NCBI RefSeq assembly: GCF_041296385.1
Contig: NC_091019.1
Location: 6,657,264-6,721,263 of the forward strand
Direction: 5' to 3'
Origin: Aphelocoma coerulescens
Taxonomy: Eukaryota; Chordata; Aves; Passeriformes; Corvidae
Length of the DNA stretch: 64,000 nucleotides
Shown in pieces: positions 52,902 to 63,196 of the stretch (positions are counted from its first letter, which is position 1; every line of letters starts with the position of its first letter). The position numbers and the translations under genes are program-made. Below the pieces are notes generated by a model. That model was not told the origin of the DNA, did not search any database, and worked only from the letters and a program-made list of their open reading frames with translations.

Positions 52902-54380
52902 TTTCTATTTAATTTTGCATTCCCAATAAATTCATAACTCACAACAGACAGGAGTACATAGAAGCTGAACACTTCATTTAATACGTTAATCCAATGGTTT
53001 ACATTTTTATTTGAAAAGGAGTGTCAAAGCACACTAAAACTGGATATACAGAAGACAGAGGGTGAAAACAAAATCTTAGATAAGAGTAGATAAGCTACTT
53101 CAAGATAGGAAGAAAATCAAGCCTCCTGCAAATACAGTGGAAAGAAACATACTGGAGAATTTAAATGACTAACTGAACATAATTTCTTTTGTTATCTCTC
53201 TCCATAAGCAGAGATATTTTTTTTTGTTTGTTTTCCTCTCCCTTCATGTGTGTATGGAATACTCTTAGTGGCAATTTAAAGACACTTAGATGTTCTTCAG
53301 AGAAGTTGGAATCATTGGCCTCTTTACATTTATCCAGTTTACAAGAGAAAGGAAAATTCCACAGTAGGGACAAAAGGAATTTTCTCCTAAAATGATGCCT
53401 TGTTGAATCTTATAAAAATGAAAGAATGATTAAACCATATTAGAGAGGAGATATATGTGTACAGAGACCCACATTCCACATAAACACAACTATAACTCAC
53501 TATATTTTATTTGATCACAACTCTAGTACAAATGTTCTCCTGGATGACAGCTTGGATCCAATAAGACATAATTGGGGATAGGTGCTAATGTCTTGTCAAA
53601 GTTATATAGCTTCCTTCTGAAAAAGACATCTGGTTTAATTGCTCAATGCCAACTGAATCCTTATAACCAAAGGCAATAATTGCTTGCTGCTGAATTATGT
53701 CTATGAATAATTGAAGGACTTGCCTTTCTCTATCCTTACTTTGGCTCCTGGGATTGAAGGGACCCAGGCTTTGCATTTATTAAATAGATACAATCTTGGC
53801 TTTATTTAATTTCCATTTTTATTTTATGTTCTCAATTCTCACTTATGTTAAAATTCTTCCCCATTGTTACACACGGAGTTGTGTGTGTAACAGCACCAAA
53901 ACACAAAGGTGCCTGAAAGCACGTCTTGTTTCTAGTTCTTGCCTTCCTTTAAAAAACACAGCTTAGTGGGTTTTTCAGGGGAACCATGTCTGAAATGTCT
54001 ATTGAAGAGATCTTCAAATGACAAAAAGGCATTTACAACAAATCACACTCGTCAGTAGGGTTTTCTTCTAAATGAAGAAAGTCCTCATAACAAGCCCTAG
54101 TGTTACATTTCACAGTACTTTTTTTATGCCAAGAAACTGCAATTATGATGATAAGCTAAGCTTCCTTTTCTTTATGCAGTCTTAGAATATTCTACAGGTT
54201 AGAAAACTGCTGTTTCCCCTATGTTTATGAAATCCAGTGGTCAAAGAGGTATGCTTATTCTTGAGAGACAGCTTATCAAAACCTCTGTGTGGGAATTTTA
54301 TAAGAGCATTTTACCTTATCTGTTGAGCAACACAGTCATTTTCATATTCAAGATTATAAAAGTGACAAGATAATTTTATT

Positions 54381-54408
54381 TACACACATACCCATGCACA
54401 CACACACA
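54381..54408. repeat. CA-rich dinucleotide run
   Basis: Interrupted (CA)n run, with the longest pure stretch being about five to six copies. Confidence 0.8.
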
Positions 54409-57400
54409 TCTATATGCAAAATATAGGGATGTTTTCCTTTATAACTGCTTAGGCTCAGACAAGGGTTGTTAACAGGTAATCTTCATGGCATTGACTAGAC
54501 AGCCAACTATGAATGTCAACAGTGGGAGGAATTTCACCCTTTTCTAAGCACACAGTACGAAACAATTGACTACTTAGCTGAGGCTTGCTCCTGCTTCCAT
54601 TTAACTTGGAGTCAAAAGAGTCAAGAGGAATAATATTAGATTCATTATATCCTTAAAAAAATATGCAAAATGCTGTGTGTCAGCTTTTGACCACTGCTAA
54701 ATGCAATTTAATAGGCCAAATGAATGCAATATGCAATATTTATATGTCCTTACAATTCCTTAAGAATATGCTATACATTATTTACAGAGTTATGTTAGAC
54801 TTTGTTAGCCATTATGAAGGATTAATTATCTGCAATTAGCAAATAGCTGAATATGCCAACATACTTGTTCATTCCTTTTAATCAGTAATTTAGGAGAAGT
54901 TTTCCACCTTAATTAAAACCTTAGTGTATTTTTGCACATATTCAGCACTCCCTTATCAATACAGGAAAGAAAAACTCTAACAGAGCAATCTCCAACTCAT
55001 CCCTTCTTTTCACCTTATAAATTCTCAGTTTCACATTCAAGAAAGAGATGTACAATTCCTAGTTAAAGAAGGATTAAATAAATATTTGAGATTTTTTATC
55101 TGTTCACAAATAATCTGCCGGTGAAAACAGAAGTTACTTCACTGGCTCTGGAAGTTGTCGTGAGCTTCCAGTGGCTACTTGGTTTAATACTCAATAGAGT
55201 TATTTCTAAAATAGATGCTCAAAAGGACCTCTGCTCAAAATTATGTGTAACATCATGGTTGGAACATTCACTTTTAGTATTGGACCACTTGGTTCCAATC
55301 TCTGCTCCTGACCAGGTAAGAAAGGGATATCAAAAGATCAGATAAGTATTGTGCCATGTGAGTGGAGGAGTAACACTGGCTGCCTCCTTCACTCCAGTCT
55401 CATTTCTGAGGAGGGAGAGGACTCCAAGACAGTAAAATGGCACAGGCACAGAAATAGCTACTGTGAGACACAGAAAAATTAAATGTTCATATCCCTGATC
55501 AGAATGGCATGAAAAAGAAATAAACTACTTTGCACTCACCAACTTTATCACAGGAAAAGAGCATGCACGTGGAAGTTAATCACAAAAACAACTACTTTAG
55601 TGCATCAGCAGCAAGTTACCTCCCAGTAACTCCTTCTACCTCAAAGCCCTCCTTACTTTCATGGGTAGGATTTAATCTGCAGCCTCTTTGGGGGCTATCT
55701 CAGATATCTCTGCTCAATTCAGGTTTTTGTCATGCACACTGGTCTGGCAAGTACCATTCTTGCTGTGTATAGGAGAGTCCACATCCCTTACACAGAGGTG
55801 TGCAGTCATCAGTGCCTCCTGTGCTTCTTCAGTATTGCACAGAGCTGCTGAAAGCTTAATCTGCCACACAAAAATCAAGCAGGCTATTCTCATTCTGTAC
55901 AGCATGCCTACAAAAAGCCATTCAGGACCTGCTTTTAAAATGCTGAGTGTAAACACATTACATTAACAAAAGTGGAAAACAATATTTTTGATGGAGCTTA
56001 TTTTGATCTGGTTTACTGCCTTGCCTTGAAGATCTGGAGCCTATTGATAAGAACAGTCTGTCCTTGGGCTTAAAACTGAAGACATGACGTTTTTGTTAAT
56101 CCTGTTAATCTCATTAGATATCTGCCCAGAAGTTTGTCTACAACAAAATGAGTCAGAGAATAGAATGGTTATGGATTTTTTTGTTAACTTTTGAGAGTTT
56201 TTCCCTGGCTTTGGAGCATTCATAGCTACTAAAATGAAACAGCTTATACTCTGTAGAACCCTGTCAGGCCAGTGTAACTCACAATGTAAGGCAATTCCAG
56301 CTGATTCAATAACGTGAAGGCTACTTTCAATTTGTTTGAATGGTGCCTACACTGCTTTCTATACAGGAATAGCTTGACAATTTAGGCTATTTCAATGGAC
56401 TGTTCACATTCAACTCAGTTGTCACCATCTGTTCCACCTTGCCATTATAAATGCAAGCAAGCATTGTTCACAGTTTCAGCTTGGGTACATTCCTTACCCT
56501 GCACAGTGCAAATCTTCCATCTGTTTTCTGGCACGGAATGTAGACGCAAACTGGGAAAAATTTCCTCTTCTGATACTACATATTCTTTGAGAAGACCATA
56601 GTATTTTTTAGATTGTAATATGGTGGGTTTGATGAGGACTAGATAAAGTACAAAGTGTTTAAACGATGTTTGAGAACACCAGTCCCCTTCCACGTTCCCC
56701 CTTATATTCCTGGCTCTCTCTACTCATGTGCCTGCTATATCATAAAATATATGGTTTTTCTTCCACCAGTGAGGAAAAAAAATATAATGTGAAAAGTATC
56801 AAAGGGGATACTGTGATATATTCTCCTTGCCTTTTCTATTGTAAAATATAAAAAAAGGGAAATGTGTAATCTCTCACTATGCTGAGATTCAAAATAATGT
56901 TCATTTTCTTTCTGGGATTATGATTGCTAAAAGAATGAACTTCAATGCACCAGTCCAAGTAGATCTCAGCCCTTTTATACCAAAAAAACTGTTGTATAGC
57001 AGAATCAGCATCTATGCACATTGATACACTTTCTTTTCTAAAGGAGCTCATCTTTAAATACACAAAATGAGCTGTCATAAAGAAACACAATAGGATTTCC
57101 CTGTTTGTAATTTTTTTTTCTTTCCATTGCCCATGCATAGTATTAACTTCTAGCTGACTCTGCTTGCCAAAGGCAGCCTTACAAAATGATAGGTGGGTCA
57201 CACAGGACTTCCATTTACTGAACTGTCAATATTCCATTGTTAATTAGTTGCTAATGATGCAATTTGCCCTGACAATATTTCAGCGATGGAAACTCTTCTG
57301 TTTAAACATCCTTGACAAACTTATTTTCTTGATATATTAAGACCAGAGCAATGAAGTCTCTTATTATTTCTGTCTATTTCTTCACCCAAAGATTTCCTTT

Positions 57401-59118
57401 GAGACAGTGAGGTGATGGGTAGTTAGAAACAAAGCCTCTCATCGGTAGGACTCTGGCTTGGACTCAGACAGTGATGCTGGTAACCAGAAACCTGTGATTT
57501 TTCATTACTAGATTTTAGTGTGTCTTGCAGCACAGAGACATTTCTAGTACAATGTCTATCACAAAACCTCACCATTGCAATTGATGTCTATCCTAGGCAG
57601 CCTTCCTATCTAGGCTACAGAATTCACTGCTTTGCCAGCATTACAGATTACAGACAAGAAAAGATTGGGATGTGTCCTTATGGTCCTGCTGTTCTTTGAG
57701 GACACTCCAAACCAGAGCTAAGCAGAAGTGGGCCATTCTGGAGCTGACTGCATTCTCCATCTTAAACAGAAGAAAATCAGGTCTTAGGCTGCTGTGACAG
57801 CTCTTGTCTTTTTAGAGATGACATGTTGAATTCATCCCAGTTCTCACAATCATCAAGATACAAAACTTAAGCATAAATAGTTGTGTTCACCACCATGTCC
57901 TAAGCAGTTTTATTTTGTATTTCCTCTCCAACTCTAATTTATATTGGAAACATTGTTCTATATTTCCTACTACAAACTGTTGTATAAGCAAAAGGTTTTG
58001 AGACACCAGTTGGATTTTTAACAAGGGAGGACTGAAGCAATCATCTCAGTGACTTGATCCACATAAGAGAACTAGGCACAGCTTCACCACACCTAACCCT
58101 AAGTGCCCTGCTATTGTCCACACCATAATCTTCTCGATACAAGTGCTAAATTTGTGTTAATCCAGAGATGCTTGCAGTCTCTATTATCTAAACTCTTGGC
58201 AGGGAATCCTAAAGAGATGGGCTTAAGTTCCACCTCCTAAGAAGGAAAGGGCTGCAGGAAGGCTTTGATAGCAAAAATGGTAAGAAGTTTATCTCAGACT
58301 GTAGAAGCGCATGCTCCTAGAAACAAACTCCTGCTTTAAACAAACAATAGGAAGATTTGAAGCTCAGTTTCTTATCCTTTGGGTGAAACCTATAGATACC
58401 AGGTTCTAAGTAAAAAATAAGGAAAATGCAGTACACATTTCTTCTTCCTCTCCCCTGTGTTCAGCATGAAATCTCACCTGACTATCTGCTCTAAGTGTAT
58501 TCATTTGATCAATCTTTGCAGATATTATGGGAAAGGAAAAATTTGATTTCTGAATCCTGCAGGAGATTAAACACCATGCTGCTCACTAAGAAAAGACTTC
58601 TGTGCTGGCTCAGTGGATGACTACTGTGGTATCCTAGTTAGTGGACAAGTAGGTGTCTGCAGGCTTAACTAGTCACTGGGAAGGCTTTTGGGAATCTATA
58701 TCTTGGATTTAGCCATGATTCCATAAAACGATTTGGAATCCTGTGTAGTGAGATGCATTTCTGAAATTTATTTCATGTCTGTTTTGATAAGTACTGTAAC
58801 ATCTACCCCAATGTTATGGTAACAGGTGCTTTACAACAGTGACTGTATGTGGTTGTAGTAGTCTAGATTGCACTTATCCTGATGGAAAGGGATCAAAGAA
58901 GTTACTTGCTAGTGTTTTTTTCAGTGATTTTGTAATGCGGGCTGGTCTCACCCTAGTACCACGAAGCATGTCACAGAAACTTCCCCTATCTCTACTGATT
59001 TTCTTTCTCACTATTCTTTACAACTTGATTCTGGAAAGAGATCAAGGAATTTTCACATAGTAATCCAAATAGCCCCACAGGTGTGCTCATGCTGAGGGGA
59101 AAAAAAAAAAGGTTTACT

Positions 59119-59183
59119 CTTTTTTGGTTGGGGTTTTTTTGTTTGGTTGGGGTGTTTTTGTTTTGTTTTTGGGGGTTTTTTTT
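59119..59183 (+). repeat. T/G-rich low-complexity tract
   Basis: About 65 bp consisting almost only of T and G, with GGGG or GGGGG blocks separated by T runs and flanked by A homopolymers on both sides. It lies about 140 bp left of an LTR. Confidence 0.8.
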
Positions 59184-59317
59184 AAGTTTTTAAAAGTAAA
59201 AAAAAAAAAAAAAATAGGTCCTTCCAGGAGCAAAATATGACTGAATGACGATTTCCAAACCCAAATTAAGGATTTTCAGTCACAAAAGGGGAAGTGATAG
59301 GTAGCAAGAAATTAACT

Positions 59318-59323
59318 CTTTTC
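59318..59323. repeat. Target-site duplication, left copy (CTTTTC)
   Basis: Six bases directly before the TG of the LTR at 59324, repeated exactly at 60053-60058. Confidence 0.8.
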
Positions 59324-59775
59324 TGTGGTGATGCAATGTTTTTATTGTATTTTGTATGTTCTTTGTACCCTAATGGTTCATCCCTACCTTCCCCACTTCT
59401 ACTCTCAGTTGGTCTGCTCCAGATCCAAGCCGCTCCCCCAGTGCTCCCAAAAATGGTTATCCCCTCCCCTTGTTCTGGCTTCTTCCCTGCCAATCGCCCA
59501 AACCCCTCCCGGAGTTCTGGACTGTTCTGTGCCTGTCACCAAAGCCCTCCCTAACTACCCCTATATGGTCCCCATCAATCCCCTGAGACCCTGCCCCCTC
59601 GGGTACCTCCCCTCTTGGAAATCCCCTAAGCCTTGACACCTCATTGGGGCATGTGACCCCTCTCCCTCCACCCACCAAGACCATTGGACCAGATGTGAGT
59701 CCTTCCCTCCAGCGTCCCTCCCTCCTAATCCTCCTATTGGTCCCTAGTTGGGTTACGCCTCCTGTTCAACCCCCC

Positions 59776-59784
59776 TTTATAAGG
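59776..59784 (+). promoter_or_regulatory. LTR TATA box
   Basis: TTTATAAGG about 45 bp before the LTR's AATAAA (59830-59835) and downstream of two inverted CCAAT motifs. A classic LTR promoter layout. Confidence 0.65.
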
Positions 59785-59829
59785 TGTAGCAGCACTGCCA
59801 CTGTTGCTTGTTCACTGTGGATCCCCTTC

Positions 59830-59835
59830 AATAAA
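59830..59835 (+). terminator. LTR polyadenylation signal
   Basis: AATAAA inside the 59324-60052 LTR, shortly after its TATA box. Confidence 0.65.
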
Positions 59836-60052
59836 CCTGGATTATCTCCTGTGGCAGGCCTCCCCGCTACTTTTTATCTTTCCCTTCCTCAAGGGCTGCT
59901 GACTGCCACAGTGCCTGGAGCCTTCGCTCCCCTGGGTAGAGCAGAGGCTTCAGAGGAGCAGCCTTAAAGCTCCGTGCCTCCAGCTGCTCCCCACTCCTGC
60001 TGCACACTGCTGGAGCTGCCTTGGGCAGTGGACAGCAGCGGTCACTGCGACA

Positions 60053-60058
60053 CTTTTC
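60053..60058. repeat. Target-site duplication, right copy (CTTTTC)
   Basis: Exact match of 59318-59323 after the LTR's terminal CA. Confidence 0.8.
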
Positions 60059-61530
60059 CCTTGAATTTTTCCTTCTTTAACCATACAAACAATGTGAACA
60101 GATATTCCGATTTTTATTCACGTAGATCTGCCATCAAGGACTGACAGCTTTCAAAAGAATCCACAAATACTAAAATTTATTGGATACGTATATATATTAT
60201 TATTGTCGTACATAAAAAGAGAAAGAAGATTTTTGGTGACACCATTTTCATCTGCTACAACCTGGCATAAAGACTTTTTTTGTTTGGGCCTGTCCAGAGT
60301 CTGCACTTTTCACATTTTAATAGTTCTTTTTCTAGTTAAGAATTCCATGTCTTGTTCTGGTTGCCGGTCACTTTGCAGTCTTTCAGATTCCAAATCAGTT
60401 ATCTCCTCCTTTACCTGTAATTTATGGACTTGATTACTTTTTAAAGTAGTGGAATTAAAGCATATTTTCAACAGTTTAATGTATCCTGACTAAAGCCATT
60501 TTAAAGAGTGCTGTGCCTTACTATACCTTATCTGGTCAATTCTTATTTTGTATTTTGTACTCCAGATAGCATTCTATACAGTCCTTTACTGTAAATCTAA
60601 AGTCGTCTGCATTTTAAAATCAAAATCCAATGCTATTAACTTGGGGGATACAGGCCAGTTTTTAGGATGAGGGTTAGTTATGTACTGCTTACAATTCCAT
60701 TGTGGAGCCATCAAAAAAGACCTAACTTTTAAAGGGGAGAATGGTGCTTTTTTTTTACTCCCTCATGAAAGGCCTGAGCATACAGTTTTGTGTAGTAGGA
60801 CTAAGTGTCATTTCAAGATCAGAATTTAATGAATTGCCATTAGTCAAGGAAAAATCCCAACTACTACTAAAACATATCTCAAACTTTTAAGGTTCAGCCT
60901 CTTTCTCATTTTCCATGTGAATATCCTGTACTTCACTCCTTGGGCAATGGACAGTCTGAATTTTCTCTTGGTTTATTCATTCACTATATAATCCTTTCTA
61001 GAAGACAAACCAGGACATAATTGGTGGGTGTGACTGTGACACCTTTAGTTAAAAGTAGTTATTTGGAAAAAAATAGAAAAAATATTTATATATACACACA
61101 CAAGCCTCAGATATATCTGTGAGGCAATAAAGCTAGATGTGAATTTATGAAGTTAGATTTTAAAAAATGCATGCATAGCATCAATGAACAGTAATTGCAA
61201 TATGTAACTACATGCACAAACACAATTAGACACCGAGACTTGAATGTGTAAATACTCTACTTGTTTATTCAGGAAGGATTTCTCTAAATGAACAGCAAAT
61301 AATAGCACATTTGTTTTGCAATTATGTTATGAATTTTGCCTCTGACTCATTAACCAGGCTTTGTTCAACGTTAAAAGTCAAATTTCATTCATATATATAT
61401 CCTTGGTCTAATACTGAACATAGTATTAACTGATACATTTTAAAATGCAACCTCTGCTTTTATATTTTTATCCCTTTTTTTGCACAAATTGTTGTGTGAG
61501 AAAATGTGACAACCCATGTGTTAGGTTAGG
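60059..61530. other. Intergenic, nothing recognised
   Basis: AT-rich sequence between the solo LTR and a CR1 fragment. No gene or repeat family recognised. Confidence 0.5.
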
Positions 61531-61850
61531 TGCTGGAGAATGTCCAGAGAAGGGCAACAGAGGTGGGGAAGAGGGTGGAGCACAAGGAGGGGCTGAGGGA
61601 GCTGGGGGAGCTCAGCCTGGAGAAAAGGAGGCTCTGGGGGGCTTTCTCTCTCTCTCTACAGTTCCCTGACAGGAGGCTATGAACAGGCTGGAGTCAGTCT
61701 TCTTCTAAGTAAGAGGTAGTAGGATGAGAAGAAATGGCCTTAAGTTGTGCCAAGAAAGGTTTAGATTTGTTATTAGAAAAAAATGCCTCACTGGAAGAGG
61801 GATCGGGTACTGGAACAGGCTGGCCAGTGAAGTGATGGAATCACCGTCTC
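61531..61850 (+). mobile_element. CR1 LINE fragment, broken at its right end
   Basis: Clear CR1 3'-region sequence in + orientation: TGTCCAGAGAAGGGCAACAG, GGCTGAGGGAGCTGGGGGAG, CTCAGCCTGGAGAAAAGGAGG, AAATGGCCTTAAGTTGTGCC, GGTTTAGATT and TACTGGAACAGGCTGGCCAG, then GATGGAATCACC. It stops within the element: the last 100 bp or so of a normal CR1 3' end and its tail are missing. Retroviral primer-binding-site-like sequence begins within a few bases. It is therefore truncated on both sides. Confidence 0.9.
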
Positions 61851-61851
61851 T

Positions 61852-61872
61852 TGGCGCCCCCAACCATGGGGC
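61852..61872 (+). other. ERV primer-binding-site-like sequence (tRNA-Lys type)
   Basis: TGGCGCCCCCAACCATGGGGC resembles the primer-binding site complementary to tRNA-Lys as used by many ERVs. It has about two extra C residues and a substitution relative to the form I know. It is followed by GAGGAC and, 60 bp later, ERV coding sequence. Normally a 5' LTR ends two or so bases before such a site; here CR1 sequence does. Confidence 0.6.
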
Positions 61873-61934
61873 CTGAGGACATTAAGAGAGAGAGGTGAAA
61901 AAGGAATAACAGTTCCTGGATAACTTAATTTTGT

Positions 61935-62372
61935 GTGCTGGATATAGGAACCTTGCTAGGCAGCACTATGTGGTCTAGTTTACCCTGGTTCGGGTGGCAG
62001 GTGGTTGTGGCTGTATTCTTCCCCTTTGCAGCTCCTTACCTAAACGTGGGTTCTCTGACTAAGGCTACCATTGCTGTTATCCAGCTTGCGCTATGGGTCG
62101 AGAAGGTGAGGAATTCATGGGTTTTTAACTTCCTCGAGAATGTGGGTACATGGATAAAGGGTTATCACACACTAAGTGCATGTTATGTTAAAAATGGTAC
62201 CTTCTGTGAGGAAATTACACCAGGGGAAGTTTTCTCCCAACCCCTCAACCAGTTCTTTGGGCCCACCCCACCAATTTTTGAAGGGTTTAGATTCCCTCTG
62301 AGTACTAACCAACTGGTGCTGGTAGGCCTACTCTATTTAGCACTCAAGGATAAGTTGAGATTGGCTTGGTAA
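61935..62372 (+). CDS. ERV pre-gag ORF, hydrophobic protein of 145 residues, unknown function
   Basis: An intact ATG-to-TAA frame lies between the primer-binding-site-like sequence and the gag-like frame. The product has a strongly hydrophobic segment at about residues 16-36 (with two prolines near its end), a second hydrophobic stretch at about 41-55, a polar central part with one N-G-T sequon and two cysteines, and a third hydrophobic segment at about 125-137 just before the C-terminus. It could be a small membrane protein or a leader. I do not recognise a family. Its end overlaps the open frame of the gag-like region by about 19 bp in another frame (gag frame opens at 62354). It may be a genuine extra ORF of this ERV lineage, or the N-terminal part of a longer product split by a lesion. 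Confidence 0.55.
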   Translation: MLDIGTLLGSTMWSSLPWFGWQVVVAVFFPFAAPYLNVGSLTKATIAVIQLALWVEKVRNSWVFNFLENVGTWIKGYHTLSACYVKNGTFCEEITPGEVFSQPLNQFFGPTPPIFEGFRFPLSTNQLVLVGLLYLALKDKLRLAW

Positions 62373-63196
62373 CTACCCAGACAGCAGCCCCAGAGACTCG
62401 AGATCCTACCCCAGAGCCTGATCCTGCCCCAGAACTTGACATGGCCCCAGAGAGTAGGGATCCTATCCCAGAGCCTGATTCAGCCCCAGAGCCTGACACA
62501 GCCCCAGACACTAGAGACCCTGTCCCACAGCCTGATACCACCCAACAGCCCACCTCAGAAATGTACTACCCGAACTGGGTGGGGGTACTGGCGAAAGGGA
62601 TGCAGGAGATGTGCCAGGAGATGGGCCAGGTGCGCAAGGAGATGTGCCACGAGATGGGCCAGGTGTGCCAGGGGATATGCCAATTGCTAAGGGAATACAC
62701 CTCCTCAGCTAGTGAAAAACCCTCTCCCTGCCCCAAAGAGGGTGAGTCCGATGGTGCAGCAGTGGAACCCACAGATGTTACAACCGTCCAGGTTTCAGCT
62801 GAACCACAAAGACAACCACAGCCAGCAGCAGTCGCCCCTGTGCAAAGGAGGAAGTATAAGACCAAATCAGTACGACCAGTTAATGATGATGGGGAACCAG
62901 GGCCCTCACAACCAGCAGGAGAGCCAGAGCCGGAAATCATCACTGAGTCCCTGTCATACGACAGTCTCCATAATATGCGAAAAGACATTGTGCGAAGGGA
63001 GTGTGAGCCTTATACAACCGGGCTACTTTGGGTTTGGGACCTTATGGGCACAGGCGTGCAACTGGATAGTGGTGAGGCAAGGTATCTGGGATTGTTGACC
63101 CAGGACCCAGGTGTGGACCAGATATTTGTGAGGGAGCCAGCGCCCCTTTCTCTCTGGGAGCGGCTCTTAATGAGTGTGAGAAAGATTCATTCATAA
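62354..63196 (+). pseudogene. ERV gag-like N-terminal part
   Basis: The frame is open from 62354; the first ATG is at 62441, and an upstream TTG at 62366 is not a normal start. The translation has three parts. First is a proline-rich region made of 2.6 tandem copies of a 19-residue unit (62393-62542). Next is a methionine/cysteine/glutamate-rich helical repeat at about 62600-62690 with coiled-coil character. Then comes a polar linker with a basic KYKTKS patch, leading into a matrix/capsid-like helical region from about 62940 with SLWERLL near 63150. The frame ends at a TAA at 63194-63196 shortly after this conserved-looking block. Similar sequence continues in another frame, so a single-base-type indel near 63180-63200 has broken the gene. 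Confidence 0.7.
62393..62542 (+). repeat. 57-bp (19-residue) tandem repeat in gag-like ORF
   Basis: Units at 62393-62449 and 62450-62506 plus a partial unit from 62507. Each encodes a Pro/Glu/Asp-rich stretch with an RDP core and PEPD motifs. The units keep frame and differ at a few bases, so they arose by in-frame duplication and were likely maintained as coding sequence before decay. Confidence 0.85.

Larger units (their letters stand above)
50701..59317. other. AT-rich intergenic stretch, no gene seen
   Basis: About 8.6 kb of AT-rich sequence. It has small simple repeats: AATTAAT copies at 52879-52901, a CA run at 54381-54408, poly-A at 59100-59110, a T/G tract at 59119-59183 and poly-A at 59198-59214. 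No exon-like frame with splice sites or family motifs was found on either strand. Conserved non-coding elements could be present but cannot be judged from one sequence. Confidence 0.5.
59324..60052 (+). mobile_element. Solo ERV LTR (about 729 bp, + orientation)
   Basis: The element starts TGTGGTGATG and ends CACTGCGACA, with perfect 6-bp flanking repeats CTTTTC (59318-59323 and 60053-60058). Six-base duplications are typical of betaretrovirus-like (ERVK/class II) insertions. It contains ATTGG (inverted CCAAT) motifs at 59683-59687 and 59736-59740, a TTTATAAGG TATA box at 59776-59784 and an AATAAA at 59830-59835, in the right order and spacing for a + LTR with a short R. It is C-rich and differs sharply from its AT-rich surroundings. 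No primer-binding site or gag follows directly, so it is a solo LTR. It is not the missing 5' LTR of the ERV at 61.85 kb, because its own duplication closes it. Confidence 0.85.

Noticed and set aside
59324..61850. The solo LTR at 59.3 kb as the 5' LTR of the ERV at 61.85 kb
   Set aside because: That LTR has its own exact 6-bp duplication on both sides, and 1.8 kb of non-viral sequence including CR1 separates the two.
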